Shown here piece by piece: positions 39,201 through 48,032 of a stretch of DNA of 64,000 bases. A program made the position numbers and the translations under genes. A model generated the notes under the pieces. It was not told the DNA's origin, searched no databases, and saw only the letters and a program-made list of their open reading frames with translations. Positions within the stretch are counted from its first letter, which is position 1; each line of letters starts with the position of its first letter. The DNA is from Flavobacteriaceae bacterium (GTDB lineage: Bacteria > Bacteroidota > Bacteroidia > Flavobacteriales > Flavobacteriaceae): positions 62,001 to 126,000 of the forward strand of contig JAUXPJ010000014.1 in assembly GCA_030683815.1 (NCBI GenBank), in the 5' to 3' direction.

Positions 39201-39239
39201 CAACAGTACACTTATAACGAATAATGATGTCTTCTTCAT
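36216..39239 (-). CDS. Very large secreted TPR protein
   Basis: 1007 residues with a signal peptide (1-19, ends HVAFGQ) and then TPR units almost to the end, for example YAYALKWLSKVKTTG, AIPHLLKYKGKRGKWN, and AYYHLAECYLKTNKKSEAL. TPR arrays bind proteins or peptides; this one would lie in the periplasm or on the outer membrane. It is upstream of and co-directional with the plugless barrel protein. It is divergent from ftsE across 232 bases. Role unknown. Confidence 0.85.
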   Translation of the reverse strand: MKKTSLFVISVLLVHVAFGQQTIANYSTLNDYNKAVSLYENQSYEAAIILFEVVKNQFDKSSENRANCEYYIANASIKNGQQNGDQLMLNFVKKYPTSLKVSNAYLEVGNYYFDTGKYAYALKWLSKVKTTGFSSQKEEDFKFRYAYALFATNNYTEAKKHFTPLLNSPKYGSQAKYYYGFMAYNQDNYEEANQYLSEVAKDSKFEKEVSYYLVDMNFKLGKFQKVIDLGLPLLKTTNPNNQSEISKIVGESYFNLKNYADAIPHLLKYKGKRGKWNNTDYYYLGYSYYKMKDYENAISQFNKIINGQNAVAQNAYYHLAECYLKTNKKSEALNAFKNASQMTFDEKIREDAYLNYAKLSFEIGNPYKNVAEVLQDFIKEFPRSTSRNEINDLIISSYISTKNYAGAITYLRDKSDVKSKTLYQKISYLRGVQLFNENDFNNAQLHFEKATKENIDPLYTALASFWKGESNYRLNYFRNALQDFKSFERNPQANKTNEFQFVNYHIGYTHFKLKEYEAAADEFQKFINKKPKDNAKLNDTYLRLGDSYFAASNYWKAMDAYNKAIDLNGIDVDYALYQKAISYGFVNRNADKIKNLETFLNRFQKSPYRDNALYELGNTQVATNNANGAIQSFKKLIAEHPKSPFVARAMLKEGLIYYNTDRNDLALSSYKKVVKDFPKSQEAKEAVANARQLYIDIGKVDEYAVWVKGLDFVSISDAELDNTTYESAEKPFLSNEFKKAISGFQKYLNTFPNGINATKANYYLAQSYISEKQMSDAIPHLQKVATTRNEFSETSLTILAQFYLEKNDWNSAIPILISLEEIAASTQNRTFAMSNLMKGFYETNQFVKAELYADKVLALPRIDDRVRADATILIARAAFKNGNDTKAKATFKEVEKISSGKLKAEALYYSAYYEHKAGNYKVSNEIVQKIAADFSAYKYWGAKSLIIMAKNFNALKDAYQANYILENVIANFGEFEEVIQEAKTLLAEFKIEQSKTNESVIIGNSHV

Positions 39240-39471
39240 GTTTTTTAAAATAGGATACTAACAAATTTAATGAATACTACTTATTGATAACGTTTAGAAA
39301 CTGTATTATTACATTAATTAATAAGTAACTTATGAACAAAAATCTTAACAAATAAGTAAATTTGTGCTTTTAAAACCAAAAGATAACAAAATTTTAACGT
39401 ACTTAAAAGTTTTAAAAAGTTGTATATTTCAAACCCAATATATTGCTCGAAAATAATTATAAATTATACCA

Positions 39472-40155
39472 ATGGAATCATCAGTTCTCAAACTTCAAAA
39501 CGCTTCTATATTTCAAGGTGGACATCTTATTTTATCTAATACTAATTTAGATATTAAAGAGGGCGAATTTTATTATCTTATTGGAAAAACAGGAAGTGGT
39601 AAAAGTAGTTTGATGAAAACGCTTTACGGTGATTTACCGCTTGAAAAAGGAGAAGGTACTATCGTTGGATTTGATTTAAAGAATTTGAAAGTTTCTGAAA
39701 TTCCCTATCTCCGCCGAAAAATTGGTATTGTTTTTCAGGATTTTAAATTATTAGATGATCGTTCAGTTTATAAAAATTTAGAGTTTGTTTTGAGAGCGAC
39801 CGGTTGGAAAGACAATGAAAGCATCGATAATAAAATTAATGAAGTTTTGGACAAAGTTGAGATGAAAACTCAAGGTTATAAAATGCCGCACCAACTTTCT
39901 GGTGGAGAACAACAAAGAGTTGCCATTGCCCGAGCATTATTAAATGACCCAGAATTAATTTTGGCAGATGAACCTACTGGAAATTTAGATCCCAGTACTT
40001 CTGTCGAAGTGATGAAAGTTTTAGAAGAAATTCACCAAAGCGGAAAAACTATTTTAATGGCTACCCATGATTATTCAGTAATCTTAAAGTTTAATCATAA
40101 AACATTAAAATGCGATAACGGTGAAATATTTGAGGTAATTCAAAAAACGGTTTAA
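39472..40155 (+). CDS. ftsE: FtsE-like ABC transporter ATPase
   Basis: A 227-residue ABC ATPase: Walker [11 protein letters not shown]-loop [16 protein letters not shown], signature [15 protein letters not shown], Walker B ILADEPTG, and the switch His in THDYSV. The stretch [18 protein letters not shown] is typical of FtsE, which with FtsX controls cell-wall hydrolases at the division site. No ftsX lies nearby, so it must pair with a distant partner. A TAAATTTG box at 39357-39364 may be its promoter. The glycosyltransferase start follows one base after its stop codon. Confidence 0.85.
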   Translation: MESSVLKLQNASIFQGGHLILSNTNLDIKEGEFYYLIGKTGSGKSSLMKTLYGDLPLEKGEGTIVGFDLKNLKVSEIPYLRRKIGIVFQDFKLLDDRSVYKNLEFVLRATGWKDNESIDNKINEVLDKVEMKTQGYKMPHQLSGGEQQRVAIARALLNDPELILADEPTGNLDPSTSVEVMKVLEEIHQSGKTILMATHDYSVILKFNHKTLKCDNGEIFEVIQKTV

Positions 40156-40156
40156 G

Positions 40157-41050
40157 TTGTTATCTGTCCTTATACCCTCATATAATTATAATTTTTTTCC
40201 TTTAGTAAAGGAATTACATCAGCAACTCAATAATGAAAATATATCCTTTGAAATTATCTGTATTGATGATGCCTCAGAACTAAAATTTAATGAAAATGAT
40301 GAATTAGTTAATTTAGAAAATGTATCGCATCACATACTTGAAAAGAATATAGGGAGAAGTGCCATTCGAAATAAATTAGCGGATCAAGCAGTTTTTGAGT
40401 GGTTGTTATTTTTAGACGTAGATGTTTTTCCTAAAGATTCAAACTTTATTAAAAACTATATTTCAGTTATCCAAAATTCTGTTGTTGAAAGTGTGTTTTG
40501 TGGCGGAGTGGTCTATGAAAAAAATACACCTGAAATCTCAAAATATTTAAGATGGAATTTTGGCAGAAATAGAGAACAACGTGATTTAATTTCCAGATTG
40601 AAAAACCCTTACAAAACTTTTTTTTCTTCTAATTTTTTGATAAATAAACAATTATTTAATACCATCAATTTTAATAAGGAAATATCGTTATATGGTTATG
40701 AAGATGTTGTTTTTTCTTTGGATTTAAAGAAATCAGGGTTTATAATAAATCATATTGAGAATTCGGTTTATCATCTTGGTTTAGAATCTAATATTGACTA
40801 TTTAAGAAAAACTAAAGTTGCCATAGAAAACCTAAAGTTATTATCAGAAAAAAAAATAATACTCAATAATGATGTAAAACTGCTGAGAACTTATAAAAAT
40901 ATTAATATGTTTTATTTTGATTATCTATTAGGGGGGTTGTATCAGTTTTTTGGCAGGTATTTGGAAAAGTATTTGATAAAAGGTAAATCAAAATTATTTA
41001 TGTTTGATTTTTTTAAAATCTCCTATATAAGCTATATTTACAGAAATTGA
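40157..41050 (+). CDS. Family 2 glycosyltransferase with a TTG start
   Basis: A 297-residue GT-A enzyme that transfers a sugar from a nucleotide donor. It opens LSVLIPSYNY, has ICIDDASE, and a DxD metal site in LLFLDVDVFP, then SSNFLINKQLF and YGYEDVVFSLDL. No ATG is available: the frame is closed by a stop at 40136-40138, so TTG at 40157, one base past the ftsE stop, is the only sensible start. The acceptor is unknown. Its end overlaps the convergent family 4 enzyme by 13 bases. Confidence 0.85.
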   Translation: MLSVLIPSYNYNFFPLVKELHQQLNNENISFEIICIDDASELKFNENDELVNLENVSHHILEKNIGRSAIRNKLADQAVFEWLLFLDVDVFPKDSNFIKNYISVIQNSVVESVFCGGVVYEKNTPEISKYLRWNFGRNREQRDLISRLKNPYKTFFSSNFLINKQLFNTINFNKEISLYGYEDVVFSLDLKKSGFIINHIENSVYHLGLESNIDYLRKTKVAIENLKLLSEKKIILNNDVKLLRTYKNINMFYFDYLLGGLYQFFGRYLEKYLIKGKSKLFMFDFFKISYISYIYRN

Positions 41051-42138
41051 TTAATGCTGTAAAAAATTTCTTTTAACTTCACTTCTTCTTTTTCCCAACA
41101 CAATGCTGAAGTGGCAATTTCAAGATTTTTTTGATAAGAATAGCTGTTTTGAAACATCAAATCGATTATTTCGGCAACAGCTTTCGGGTTTCGGTCTACA
41201 ATTATTTCTCCAATTTTATATTGATTTACAACTTGTTTCATTTCGGGTAAATCACTTACTAAAACCGGAATTTTGGCTTGTATATAATCAAACAATTTGT
41301 TGGGAAGTGCATATTTGTAATTTAATCCTAAATCTTCCTCAACACTAATTCCGATGGCTGCTTGAGAGGTAATCTTTAATAAATCATTCGGTACTATTTT
41401 TCCTAAAAAAATTACTTTTTCAGTGAGTTTTAATTCAGAAACAAGTTGTTTTAATTCATTTGTTAAATCACCATCACCAATAATATACAAATAAGAATTA
41501 TCCAGATACAACATGGTTTCGATAATTAATTCTAATCCCCGGCCTTTATTTAAAGCTCCTTGATAAAGGATGGTATTTTTTTTCAAGGTGATATCAGCTA
41601 TTGAATCCGGTAAATTAATATATTTCATCGGAACATTTCTGATAACTTCAAATGAAGTGTTGTAAGTTGTTTTATAATAATCAGCAATAGAGTCACATAC
41701 TGTATATTTATATTTGATTTTAGGAATAAAAATTTGTTCAATTTTTTTCCAAATAGATTTAACCAAAGGTCGATTTGCTAATTCTGGAACTTCCGAAAAC
41801 AACTCATGGCTATCAAAAACTATGGGTATATTAAAAAGTCTGCCAATCAGAAAATTAGGAAGTAAAGTATCAACATCGTTAGAAAGTAAAATATGTTTCC
41901 TTTTAAATATCAAAAAGCAGCATAAACGGATATTATATTCAGTATAAAAAAGAAATCCCTTATTAAATAGCAGATTAAATCGTTTGGTTTTATAAGGTCT
42001 ATTAATTGGTAAGTTGCTATTTAACTTTCTTCCAACCAATAAAACATCAAAATTTAAATTTACCAAAGTAATACAAGTTCTATGTACTCTTTGGTCAGTT
42101 GTGAGGTCATTTGTAACAGAAACAATAATTCTTTTCAA
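41038..42138 (-). CDS. Family 4 glycosyltransferase (GT-B)
   Basis: 366 residues of the GT-B fold: an N-terminal acceptor domain (MKRIIVSVTNDLTTDQRVHR) and a C-terminal donor domain (ILYQGALNKGRGLELIIETM, YIIGDGDLTNELKQL, VIFLGKI, then the E-x7-E type SVEEDLGLNYKYALPNKLFDY). It resembles enzymes that build surface polysaccharides. It lies next to the family 2 enzyme but on the other strand. Confidence 0.88.
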   Translation of the reverse strand: MKRIIVSVTNDLTTDQRVHRTCITLVNLNFDVLLVGRKLNSNLPINRPYKTKRFNLLFNKGFLFYTEYNIRLCCFLIFKRKHILLSNDVDTLLPNFLIGRLFNIPIVFDSHELFSEVPELANRPLVKSIWKKIEQIFIPKIKYKYTVCDSIADYYKTTYNTSFEVIRNVPMKYINLPDSIADITLKKNTILYQGALNKGRGLELIIETMLYLDNSYLYIIGDGDLTNELKQLVSELKLTEKVIFLGKIVPNDLLKITSQAAIGISVEEDLGLNYKYALPNKLFDYIQAKIPVLVSDLPEMKQVVNQYKIGEIIVDRNPKAVAEIIDLMFQNSYSYQKNLEIATSALCWEKEEVKLKEIFYSINQFL

Positions 42139-42170
42139 TGCAGTTAAAATTGTTTATGCAAGATAAGAAA

Positions 42171-42401
42171 TCAATTGGTTCTATAAAATTTCAATAAATA
42201 ATAAACATTTACGCCTAAAATAAAGGTATTGGTAATGATGACTGGCCAAGAAGTTACGAGCATAAAACCATAAACAACAAATAATAAAGCTCCCACAGAG
42301 TTAATAATTCTCAATGTATTGATGCTTTTCATCAAAAAAGAAATCATTAAAATAACAGAGGCGAGGTAACCGACCCAATCGGTCATTGATATGTCAAACA
42401 T
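42171..42401 (-). CDS. Small three-helix membrane protein, YgjV-like
   Basis: A 76-residue integral membrane protein with three hydrophobic segments (WVGYLASVILMISFL, INSVGALLFVVYGFML, WPVIITNTFILGVNVYYLL). Its pattern recalls half of a PQ-loop transporter or the YgjV family. Such proteins are often dimers. It is followed by the glycosyltransferase on the same strand with a 32-base gap. Function unknown. Confidence 0.6.
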   Translation of the reverse strand: MFDISMTDWVGYLASVILMISFLMKSINTLRIINSVGALLFVVYGFMLVTSWPVIITNTFILGVNVYYLLKFYRTN

Positions 42402-42431
42402 TTGATTTTAATTTAAGGGGAGCGAAAATAC

Positions 42432-42482
42432 AAAAAAATTCAATGTTCAAGTTAATTTGGGGGAACTATTTTGAACATTGAA
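42432..42482 (-). terminator. Terminator of the nrf-ccs operon
   Basis: A perfect 12-bp inverted repeat, TTCAATGTTCAA (42439-42450) and TTGAACATTGAA (42471-42482), with a 20-base loop. On the minus strand seven T follow directly. It is 16 bases past the ccsA stop codon. Confidence 0.85.
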
Positions 42483-42497
42483 ATTGGATTCAATATT

Positions 42498-43301
42498 TTA
42501 AGATTGTGTATAAGTATGAACACTCGTGTTGGCAACGGGTAAATAGTTTATGCCAAACCAGCAAATTAATAAGATGATAAAAGCAACGGTTAAAATTATT
42601 AGGGCTTCTTTTGAGTTTGAACTATGAAAATATCGATAATGGATATACAATAAGTACATCATCCAAGTAAGAAAAGCCCAGATTTCTTTCGGATCCCAAG
42701 TCCAATAATTTCCCCAAGCTTCTTTAGCCCAAAGTGCCCCAAAAAGCAATCCTAAAGTTAAAAATGCAAATCCGATATACACCAAATTATCGGCTAATTT
42801 TAAATCATTTTCAGAAAAAGTGTGGTTGTAAAAGCTGTACAAACTTTTGATAGCCACAAAACTGGAGGCCGCTAACAGGGCATATGCAAACAAATAAACC
42901 AATACATGCGGTATAAACCACGGACTTTGCAGGGCGGGCATCAATGTTTTAGAATAGGTTTCGGGATGTAAATAATTGATGCTTAGAAATAAGATTCCCA
43001 TTCCTAAACAGTAAGCCAAAAACCATTTGTATTTCCATCTGACATAAACTAACAACCCGATGATGGGTAAAAAAGTGGCGTACCACAATCTGGTTTCGCC
43101 AAGTGTTCTCATGGGTGGTCTGTGAAGTTCCATCCACAACTCAACATCAAACCAAATGAGCAATAATGTGCCTAAAATAGCGCTTAACATACTAAATTTA
43201 AACAGTTTTTTGGTGCGATATGATAAGCCCAAAAGTGCTAAACTTAAAGTCCAGCAAAGTACAATTACTAAATAATATGCTTCAAAATTAATCCAAGTCA
43301 T
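42498..43301 (-). CDS. ccsA: Cytochrome c biogenesis protein CcsA
   Basis: An inner-membrane heme-handling protein that with Ccs1 attaches heme to c-type cytochromes in the periplasm (system II). The 267 residues have about eight helices and the tryptophan-rich heme motif WGNYWTWDPKEIWAF, with conserved His residues in flanking loops. I start it at 43301 (MTWINFEAYY), overlapping the ccs1 end by 14 bases; the frame goes on upstream but without support. It is the last gene of the nrf operon. Confidence 0.93.
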   Translation of the reverse strand: MTWINFEAYYLVIVLCWTLSLALLGLSYRTKKLFKFSMLSAILGTLLLIWFDVELWMELHRPPMRTLGETRLWYATFLPIIGLLVYVRWKYKWFLAYCLGMGILFLSINYLHPETYSKTLMPALQSPWFIPHVLVYLFAYALLAASSFVAIKSLYSFYNHTFSENDLKLADNLVYIGFAFLTLGLLFGALWAKEAWGNYWTWDPKEIWAFLTWMMYLLYIHYRYFHSSNSKEALIILTVAFIILLICWFGINYLPVANTSVHTYTQS

Positions 43302-44547
43302 GATTGTTTTCTTTTTTAAATTTAGCACCTGCCCAAAACATATAAATTGCTCCGGTTATCATCATAAAAATCCCGGTGTAAACATACTTTAGCCAAGGGT
43401 CTTTGACCAATTCTAATACACTTTTGGTGGACCATTTCCCCATTTTTTCATCATAACTGAGTTGGTAAATTTTCCATTCGTTAAAATCAAAAGGTTTGTT
43501 CACTTCAATGGCAGTTTCAATTCTGTTACCATTTTTTTGAAGGATGGAAACTTCGGAAGTGAATTTTTTAACTTCGGGGATGGTCATTACTACAGATACA
43601 TTTTTATCAATTTTTAAGGATTCGTATTGATGTAAAAAACTGCCGCTCGAAATCCAGCCCTTAACTGTTTTATCGGTTTTAGTGTTTCTGACCGTTAAAA
43701 ATGAAGAAGGAGGAGCACCCATATCATGAACCGGATGATAATCATTTTCAACTTTAGCAGAACTTGCTAAATATTTGTTGATTTTAATTTCATATTCATT
43801 AAAAAAATATTGTTCACCTTGGTTGATTAAATACAGATTTTTGCCGTCATTATGGATGATTTCACCTTTTTCATTATCAACAAAAGCCAGTTTTGGTTGA
43901 AACTCATCGACCTTAAAATCTTTTAAATAAATAGCGAAATCGAGTTCTACAGTTGTTTTTGTTTTATTGTTATAAGCCATCCAATTGGGCGCATTTTCTT
44001 CTAATTCCAAATTTAATCTCTGGGTATCGCCGGCACCTAAAATACCGGTTGATAAAGCGATAAAAAGCCCTAAATGATTTAAGATAAATCCGATATTAGG
44101 GACGTTAAAATTCAGTATTCTTTTAAAAGTAGTTAATCCTAAAGAGATTAAAAACACCAATAAAATAAGTAAAAATGCCCAATGAGTGGTGATAGAATTT
44201 AATCCAAGTAATTGAATGATAGTCGATTCTGATTTAATTTGTGGGATAATTCCCATAATCATCACCATCAAAAAAATAAAAATGATAGCCATAATTGCCG
44301 CGTTTACACTTCCCAGCCATTTGACAAAGACATGTTTTTTAAAAAATAATTGAAGAATTATAATGCTTGCAACAATACCAACTAAAATAAATAAATTATA
44401 AGGAAACACAATTCCGATAGTTGTTTTTAAAGGAAAAAATATTTCCATTAAAAATCCGGTGATTAAAAGTCCGCTATAGATTAAAAAAGATTCAGCATAA
44501 GCCCAAGGAAAATCCCAGAGCTTATGTTGATTTTTATGATTGCTCAT
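43288..44547 (-). CDS. Cytochrome c biogenesis protein Ccs1/ResB
   Basis: The partner of CcsA in heme attachment. 419 residues: four hydrophobic segments in the first 190 residues, a large periplasmic part (about 195-390) and a final helix (YVYTGIFMMITGAIYMFWAG). It holds and reduces the apocytochrome while CcsA supplies heme. It lies 28 bases after nrfA and overlaps ccsA by 14 bases, so the operon carries its own maturation genes. Confidence 0.88.
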   Translation of the reverse strand: MSNHKNQHKLWDFPWAYAESFLIYSGLLITGFLMEIFFPLKTTIGIVFPYNLFILVGIVASIIILQLFFKKHVFVKWLGSVNAAIMAIIFIFLMVMIMGIIPQIKSESTIIQLLGLNSITTHWAFLLILLVFLISLGLTTFKRILNFNVPNIGFILNHLGLFIALSTGILGAGDTQRLNLELEENAPNWMAYNNKTKTTVELDFAIYLKDFKVDEFQPKLAFVDNEKGEIIHNDGKNLYLINQGEQYFFNEYEIKINKYLASSAKVENDYHPVHDMGAPPSSFLTVRNTKTDKTVKGWISSGSFLHQYESLKIDKNVSVVMTIPEVKKFTSEVSILQKNGNRIETAIEVNKPFDFNEWKIYQLSYDEKMGKWSTKSVLELVKDPWLKYVYTGIFMMITGAIYMFWAGAKFKKENNHDLD

Positions 44548-44575
44548 ATTTGGAGGATGAAATTAAAGAAAAATA

Positions 44576-46072
44576 TTATTTTTTACTTTTGTCTTTTCTT
44601 GCTTTAGCTTCGGCATCCCATTTAGGTAAAATTTCTTTTTTAAATTTCTCTTTTGCCGCTTTTTCAGCAGGAATATCCAAACCGATTAATTTTTGTGCCT
44701 CTGCTTTAGTTTTGATATTTGGATAAGGAACATCGCCTTTAAAACCTTTATTCAACAATAGTTTAGCCAATTTAATGCGCGCTTCTTGAGTGTACATAAT
44801 TCCTTGACTGATAACTCTTCCGGTTTCAACAGGTGCGTGGAAAGAGTTTCCGTGACCAGAAGCTGCATAATCCCAACGCCATTGACCTTTGCGAATATCC
44901 TGTAAAATAGCTGCCATTTCTTTTTCTGTTGCGCCTAAATCCCAACATTGCTTAGCTTCAAAATGAGCTCTTACCAATAATTCTTCCAATTTATCTTGAT
45001 TTTCTTTAATCTTATCCTGACGGTCATATACATTTTTCAGTAATTTATCAGTTTCAGCTTTATGACAAACCTGACAAGAATTTGCCGGATTTTTTAAAGG
45101 AGACATGATATGATGATTGGTAAATTTTTGTCCGCCTTCGGTTTTGTAAGGCATATGACAATCTGCGCAAGAAACACCTCTTTCGGCATGAATTCCTGAT
45201 TTGAATACTTCATAATCTGGATGTTGCGATTTAATCATAGGCGCTTTACTAATGGCGTGTGTCCAATCAGAAAACTGCATAGCATCATAATATTTTTCAA
45301 TGCCTTCGGCAGTATCGCCGTTATCCCAAGGGAAAGTTAAATATTTAATTCCTTCTTTTCCGGGTAATTTATCGTTAAAATAATATTCAACGTGACATTG
45401 AGCACAAACCAAAGAACGCATTTCATTATGGGTAGCTTTAGTGATATCTTTTCCTTGACGTTGATATGCCTCAACTAAAGCCGGGCGCGTAATTTTAAGA
45501 TTCATCGTTTTAGCATCGTGACAGTCAGCACATCCAATTGGATTAACTATTTCAGCACCTTTTGATGCCCATTTTCCTTTGTAATAGTTGTCAACACCAA
45601 TTTCGTTCATCAATCTTGGCACATCCGGCGATTTACAAGTCCAACAAGTTGATGGCATGGGGCCATCATCAGCAGTCATAGGACTTCCCGTTCTTAAAGT
45701 ATTACGCGTATCTTCAATTGCGTAATAATGTCCACGACCCTGATTGTAATCTTTTGAAAATCCATATCCGGCAAATAAGACTACCAAACGCGGATTTTTT
45801 ACTAACATATCAGTTTTAGCATTGGTTAAATGCTTAGAGGCAAAAGTAGTATCTGCCGTTTGGTAATATGATTCAAATTCTCTGGGGAAATTTTGACCCC
45901 ATACTTCATTTTGTGGTTCAAACTCGCCAATAGTTGTTTGCGGTGTATAAGCATATTTGGCTTCCGTTTTACGCTCAACTATTGAAGAAATTACGATGCC
46001 GAGTACAAAAACGAGCACTAAAGATGTAATAAATAACATCCAATTCATCCAAGGTTTTCTAATATTAGTCAT
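44576..46072 (-). CDS. nrfA: Ammonia-forming cytochrome c nitrite reductase, catalytic subunit
   Basis: It reduces nitrite to ammonium with six electrons in the periplasm. 498 residues with an N-terminal membrane/signal segment (11-31). Five heme sites: the special CWTCK (Cys143-Lys147) that marks the NrfA active site, and CXXCH at 181-185, 223-227, 302-306 and 333-337. It lies 5 bases downstream of nrfH. The CXXCK means no dedicated alternative lyase is evident; Ccs1/CcsA of the same operon may do the job. Confidence 0.97.
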   Translation of the reverse strand: MTNIRKPWMNWMLFITSLVLVFVLGIVISSIVERKTEAKYAYTPQTTIGEFEPQNEVWGQNFPREFESYYQTADTTFASKHLTNAKTDMLVKNPRLVVLFAGYGFSKDYNQGRGHYYAIEDTRNTLRTGSPMTADDGPMPSTCWTCKSPDVPRLMNEIGVDNYYKGKWASKGAEIVNPIGCADCHDAKTMNLKITRPALVEAYQRQGKDITKATHNEMRSLVCAQCHVEYYFNDKLPGKEGIKYLTFPWDNGDTAEGIEKYYDAMQFSDWTHAISKAPMIKSQHPDYEVFKSGIHAERGVSCADCHMPYKTEGGQKFTNHHIMSPLKNPANSCQVCHKAETDKLLKNVYDRQDKIKENQDKLEELLVRAHFEAKQCWDLGATEKEMAAILQDIRKGQWRWDYAASGHGNSFHAPVETGRVISQGIMYTQEARIKLAKLLLNKGFKGDVPYPNIKTKAEAQKLIGLDIPAEKAAKEKFKKEILPKWDAEAKARKDKSKK

Positions 46073-46077
46073 TTTAT

Positions 46078-46680
46078 TTATTTTTTATCATTATTTGTGT
46101 TAGTATATTTTTTTAACCAATCGGGTAGGGTATTTTGATGTTCCATCGGAATTTTACCGTAATATTTGGTAGTTGATAAGCTATTTGCTTTTCCGTGTGG
46201 CACTTCTTGATGACATTCCCAACATTTTCTGTCGGTACGATTTTTTTTATGATCTTCAATTAAACCGTCTAAGCGCACATCGGTTACCTGATTTTCATGA
46301 CAACGGATACAATTTTCTTGTACTACTTCAATTCCGGCTTCTTTCATTCTGATTACTTCAGGTTCATTTCTCAATAAGAAAGCTGAGGCATGATTAAAGC
46401 CATCCTGTGCTTTAAAAGCATAGGTTCTGATGACATTGTCTTGCGGCACATGGCAATCATTACAACTAGCCCATTCTCGGTGCGAACTGTTTTTCCAAGT
46501 GGCATATTGCGGTGTCATTACATGGCAATTGGCACAAGTTTTAGGATCATCTGAAAGGTATGATACCGCTTTTGATTCAATCAGCGCATATAAGGTTAAT
46601 CCCACAAGTGCACCTGTTAAAATGAGCCCCGGAATGAGCCATTCTTGAGGAGGAATTAAAAATTTAAAGAGTTTCTTCAT
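46078..46680 (-). CDS. nrfH: Cytochrome c nitrite reductase, quinol-oxidising subunit
   Basis: A NapC/NirT-type membrane cytochrome that takes electrons from menaquinol and feeds NrfA. 200 residues: one N-terminal membrane helix (about 15-35) and four CXXCH hemes at 49-53, 73-77, 124-128 and 153-157. It lies between the barrel porin gene (2 bases upstream) and nrfA (5 bases downstream). Confidence 0.96.
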   Translation of the reverse strand: MKKLFKFLIPPQEWLIPGLILTGALVGLTLYALIESKAVSYLSDDPKTCANCHVMTPQYATWKNSSHREWASCNDCHVPQDNVIRTYAFKAQDGFNHASAFLLRNEPEVIRMKEAGIEVVQENCIRCHENQVTDVRLDGLIEDHKKNRTDRKCWECHQEVPHGKANSLSTTKYYGKIPMEHQNTLPDWLKKYTNTNNDKK

Positions 46681-46682
46681 TC

Positions 46683-47948
46683 TTATTTACTGTTAAATAA
46701 TTTCGGACTGAAGGTAACCATCAACCAGCTCCATGTATTGGCTTCATCTTTGTCGCCACCTTTCAGTATTTCCATTGAATTGGTTGCGTACATTTTTGAG
46801 AAACCGGCATTAAAGTTGATATTATTTGCAACTTTATAACCAATACTCAAATCTATTTCTGTACCTAGGTTAGCACTTTTTTGAATAATTCCAGCATAAA
46901 TATCTCCTGAAGATTTAAAAAAGTGCGGTGTAACATTGGCAGTGAATTTTTCTTTTTGATAATTCAACGTGAAATATAAATCGGTTAAACCAACAGAATT
47001 TGCATGATTTCCTACATAAAAATAATCCATCCAACCGTTGAATTTGTGGTTTGTGCCATATAATGGATTGAATGATTTTATTTTGGTGTCGCTATCATTC
47101 ATGTCTTTTCCTGATAGATACTCAAATCCGGCAAGTCCAGAAAAGTTTTCTGAAAATTTATAATTGGCGTTTGCAGTAAAATAAGAAGCACTTACGTCGT
47201 TAAGTGCAATTTTTCCAGATTGTAAATAAGCAGCAGCATCTAAACTTAAATTACCTTTTTTGTAAGTGAAACGTGGACCAAAAGTTTGGCTATATGCTAT
47301 TTCTTGTTTGCCAAGCTCAAGGTATTCCATTCCATTGTTTAATAATAATAAACTGATGCCGACTTTTTCAATTTGTCCGTTATACCAAACATATTGAAAA
47401 GATTTGTATTGATTTACAGCATAGGTTTCGCGCGCCAAAGTTTCGGTATTTGCATTGTAGGCAACACCAAAATCAAAACGATTTTTTGCATTGGAAATAT
47501 ACTTAGCCACTAAAGCATCATGACTTCTTGCCTGTTGAGCCCAGCCAACATTTCCAAAAATACGGTGATCATCATAAACAATTTCCTGACGACCTAATTT
47601 AACTGAAAATTGATCAGTTAGTAAAGTTTCTCCCCAAGCTTCATGTAAAGCAATTCCGTTTTTATCCGTTGAAGATAGCGTGTTAACATCACCCCAAACA
47701 CGAACATTTTGAACAGCAATTCCCATTTTAAGTTTTTCTTGTTTGAAATTAAAATTTAAACGGGAACGTTGTGAAATAAAATTTGCAGCATCTGCATTGG
47801 TGACAGCTAATTTACTGAATCCATTTCTGCTTTCAAAACGAGGGCGTAATTCAGCTGAGAGATCAAATTCTTGAGCAAAAGCACTTGAGGTGGATATCAA
47901 TAGTGTTATCGTAAAAAATAATTGTAAAGTTGATTTAATGTTTTGCAT
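46683..47948 (-). CDS. Outer-membrane porin, alginate-export-like
   Basis: 421 residues with a signal peptide (1-25, ends SSAFAQ) and a barrel of many strands: LSAELRPRFESRNGF, VKLGRQEIVYDDHRIFG and a C-terminal SWLMVTFSPKLF. The KLGRQEI..D..R..G pattern is typical of the alginate-export (AlgE-like) family. As the first gene of the nrf operon and 2 bases from nrfH, it may let nitrite into the periplasm rather than export alginate. That role is inferred from position. Confidence 0.75.
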   Translation of the reverse strand: MQNIKSTLQLFFTITLLISTSSAFAQEFDLSAELRPRFESRNGFSKLAVTNADAANFISQRSRLNFNFKQEKLKMGIAVQNVRVWGDVNTLSSTDKNGIALHEAWGETLLTDQFSVKLGRQEIVYDDHRIFGNVGWAQQARSHDALVAKYISNAKNRFDFGVAYNANTETLARETYAVNQYKSFQYVWYNGQIEKVGISLLLLNNGMEYLELGKQEIAYSQTFGPRFTYKKGNLSLDAAAYLQSGKIALNDVSASYFTANANYKFSENFSGLAGFEYLSGKDMNDSDTKIKSFNPLYGTNHKFNGWMDYFYVGNHANSVGLTDLYFTLNYQKEKFTANVTPHFFKSSGDIYAGIIQKSANLGTEIDLSIGYKVANNINFNAGFSKMYATNSMEILKGGDKDEANTWSWLMVTFSPKLFNSK

Positions 47949-48002
47949 ATTAATAGTTTTAATAGTTATTGAAAATAAAGGATATTAAAATCTTTTATTA
48001 TG

Positions 48003-48010
48003 CAAATTTA
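48003..48010 (-). promoter_or_regulatory. -7 element of the nrf operon
   Basis: TAAATTTG on the minus strand, about 55 bases before the porin ATG. There is no TTG at the -33 position, which fits a promoter that needs an activator. The FNR-type palindrome lies just upstream. Confidence 0.5.
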
Positions 48011-48032
48011 GAAGTTGAGACTTTATTAAAAT

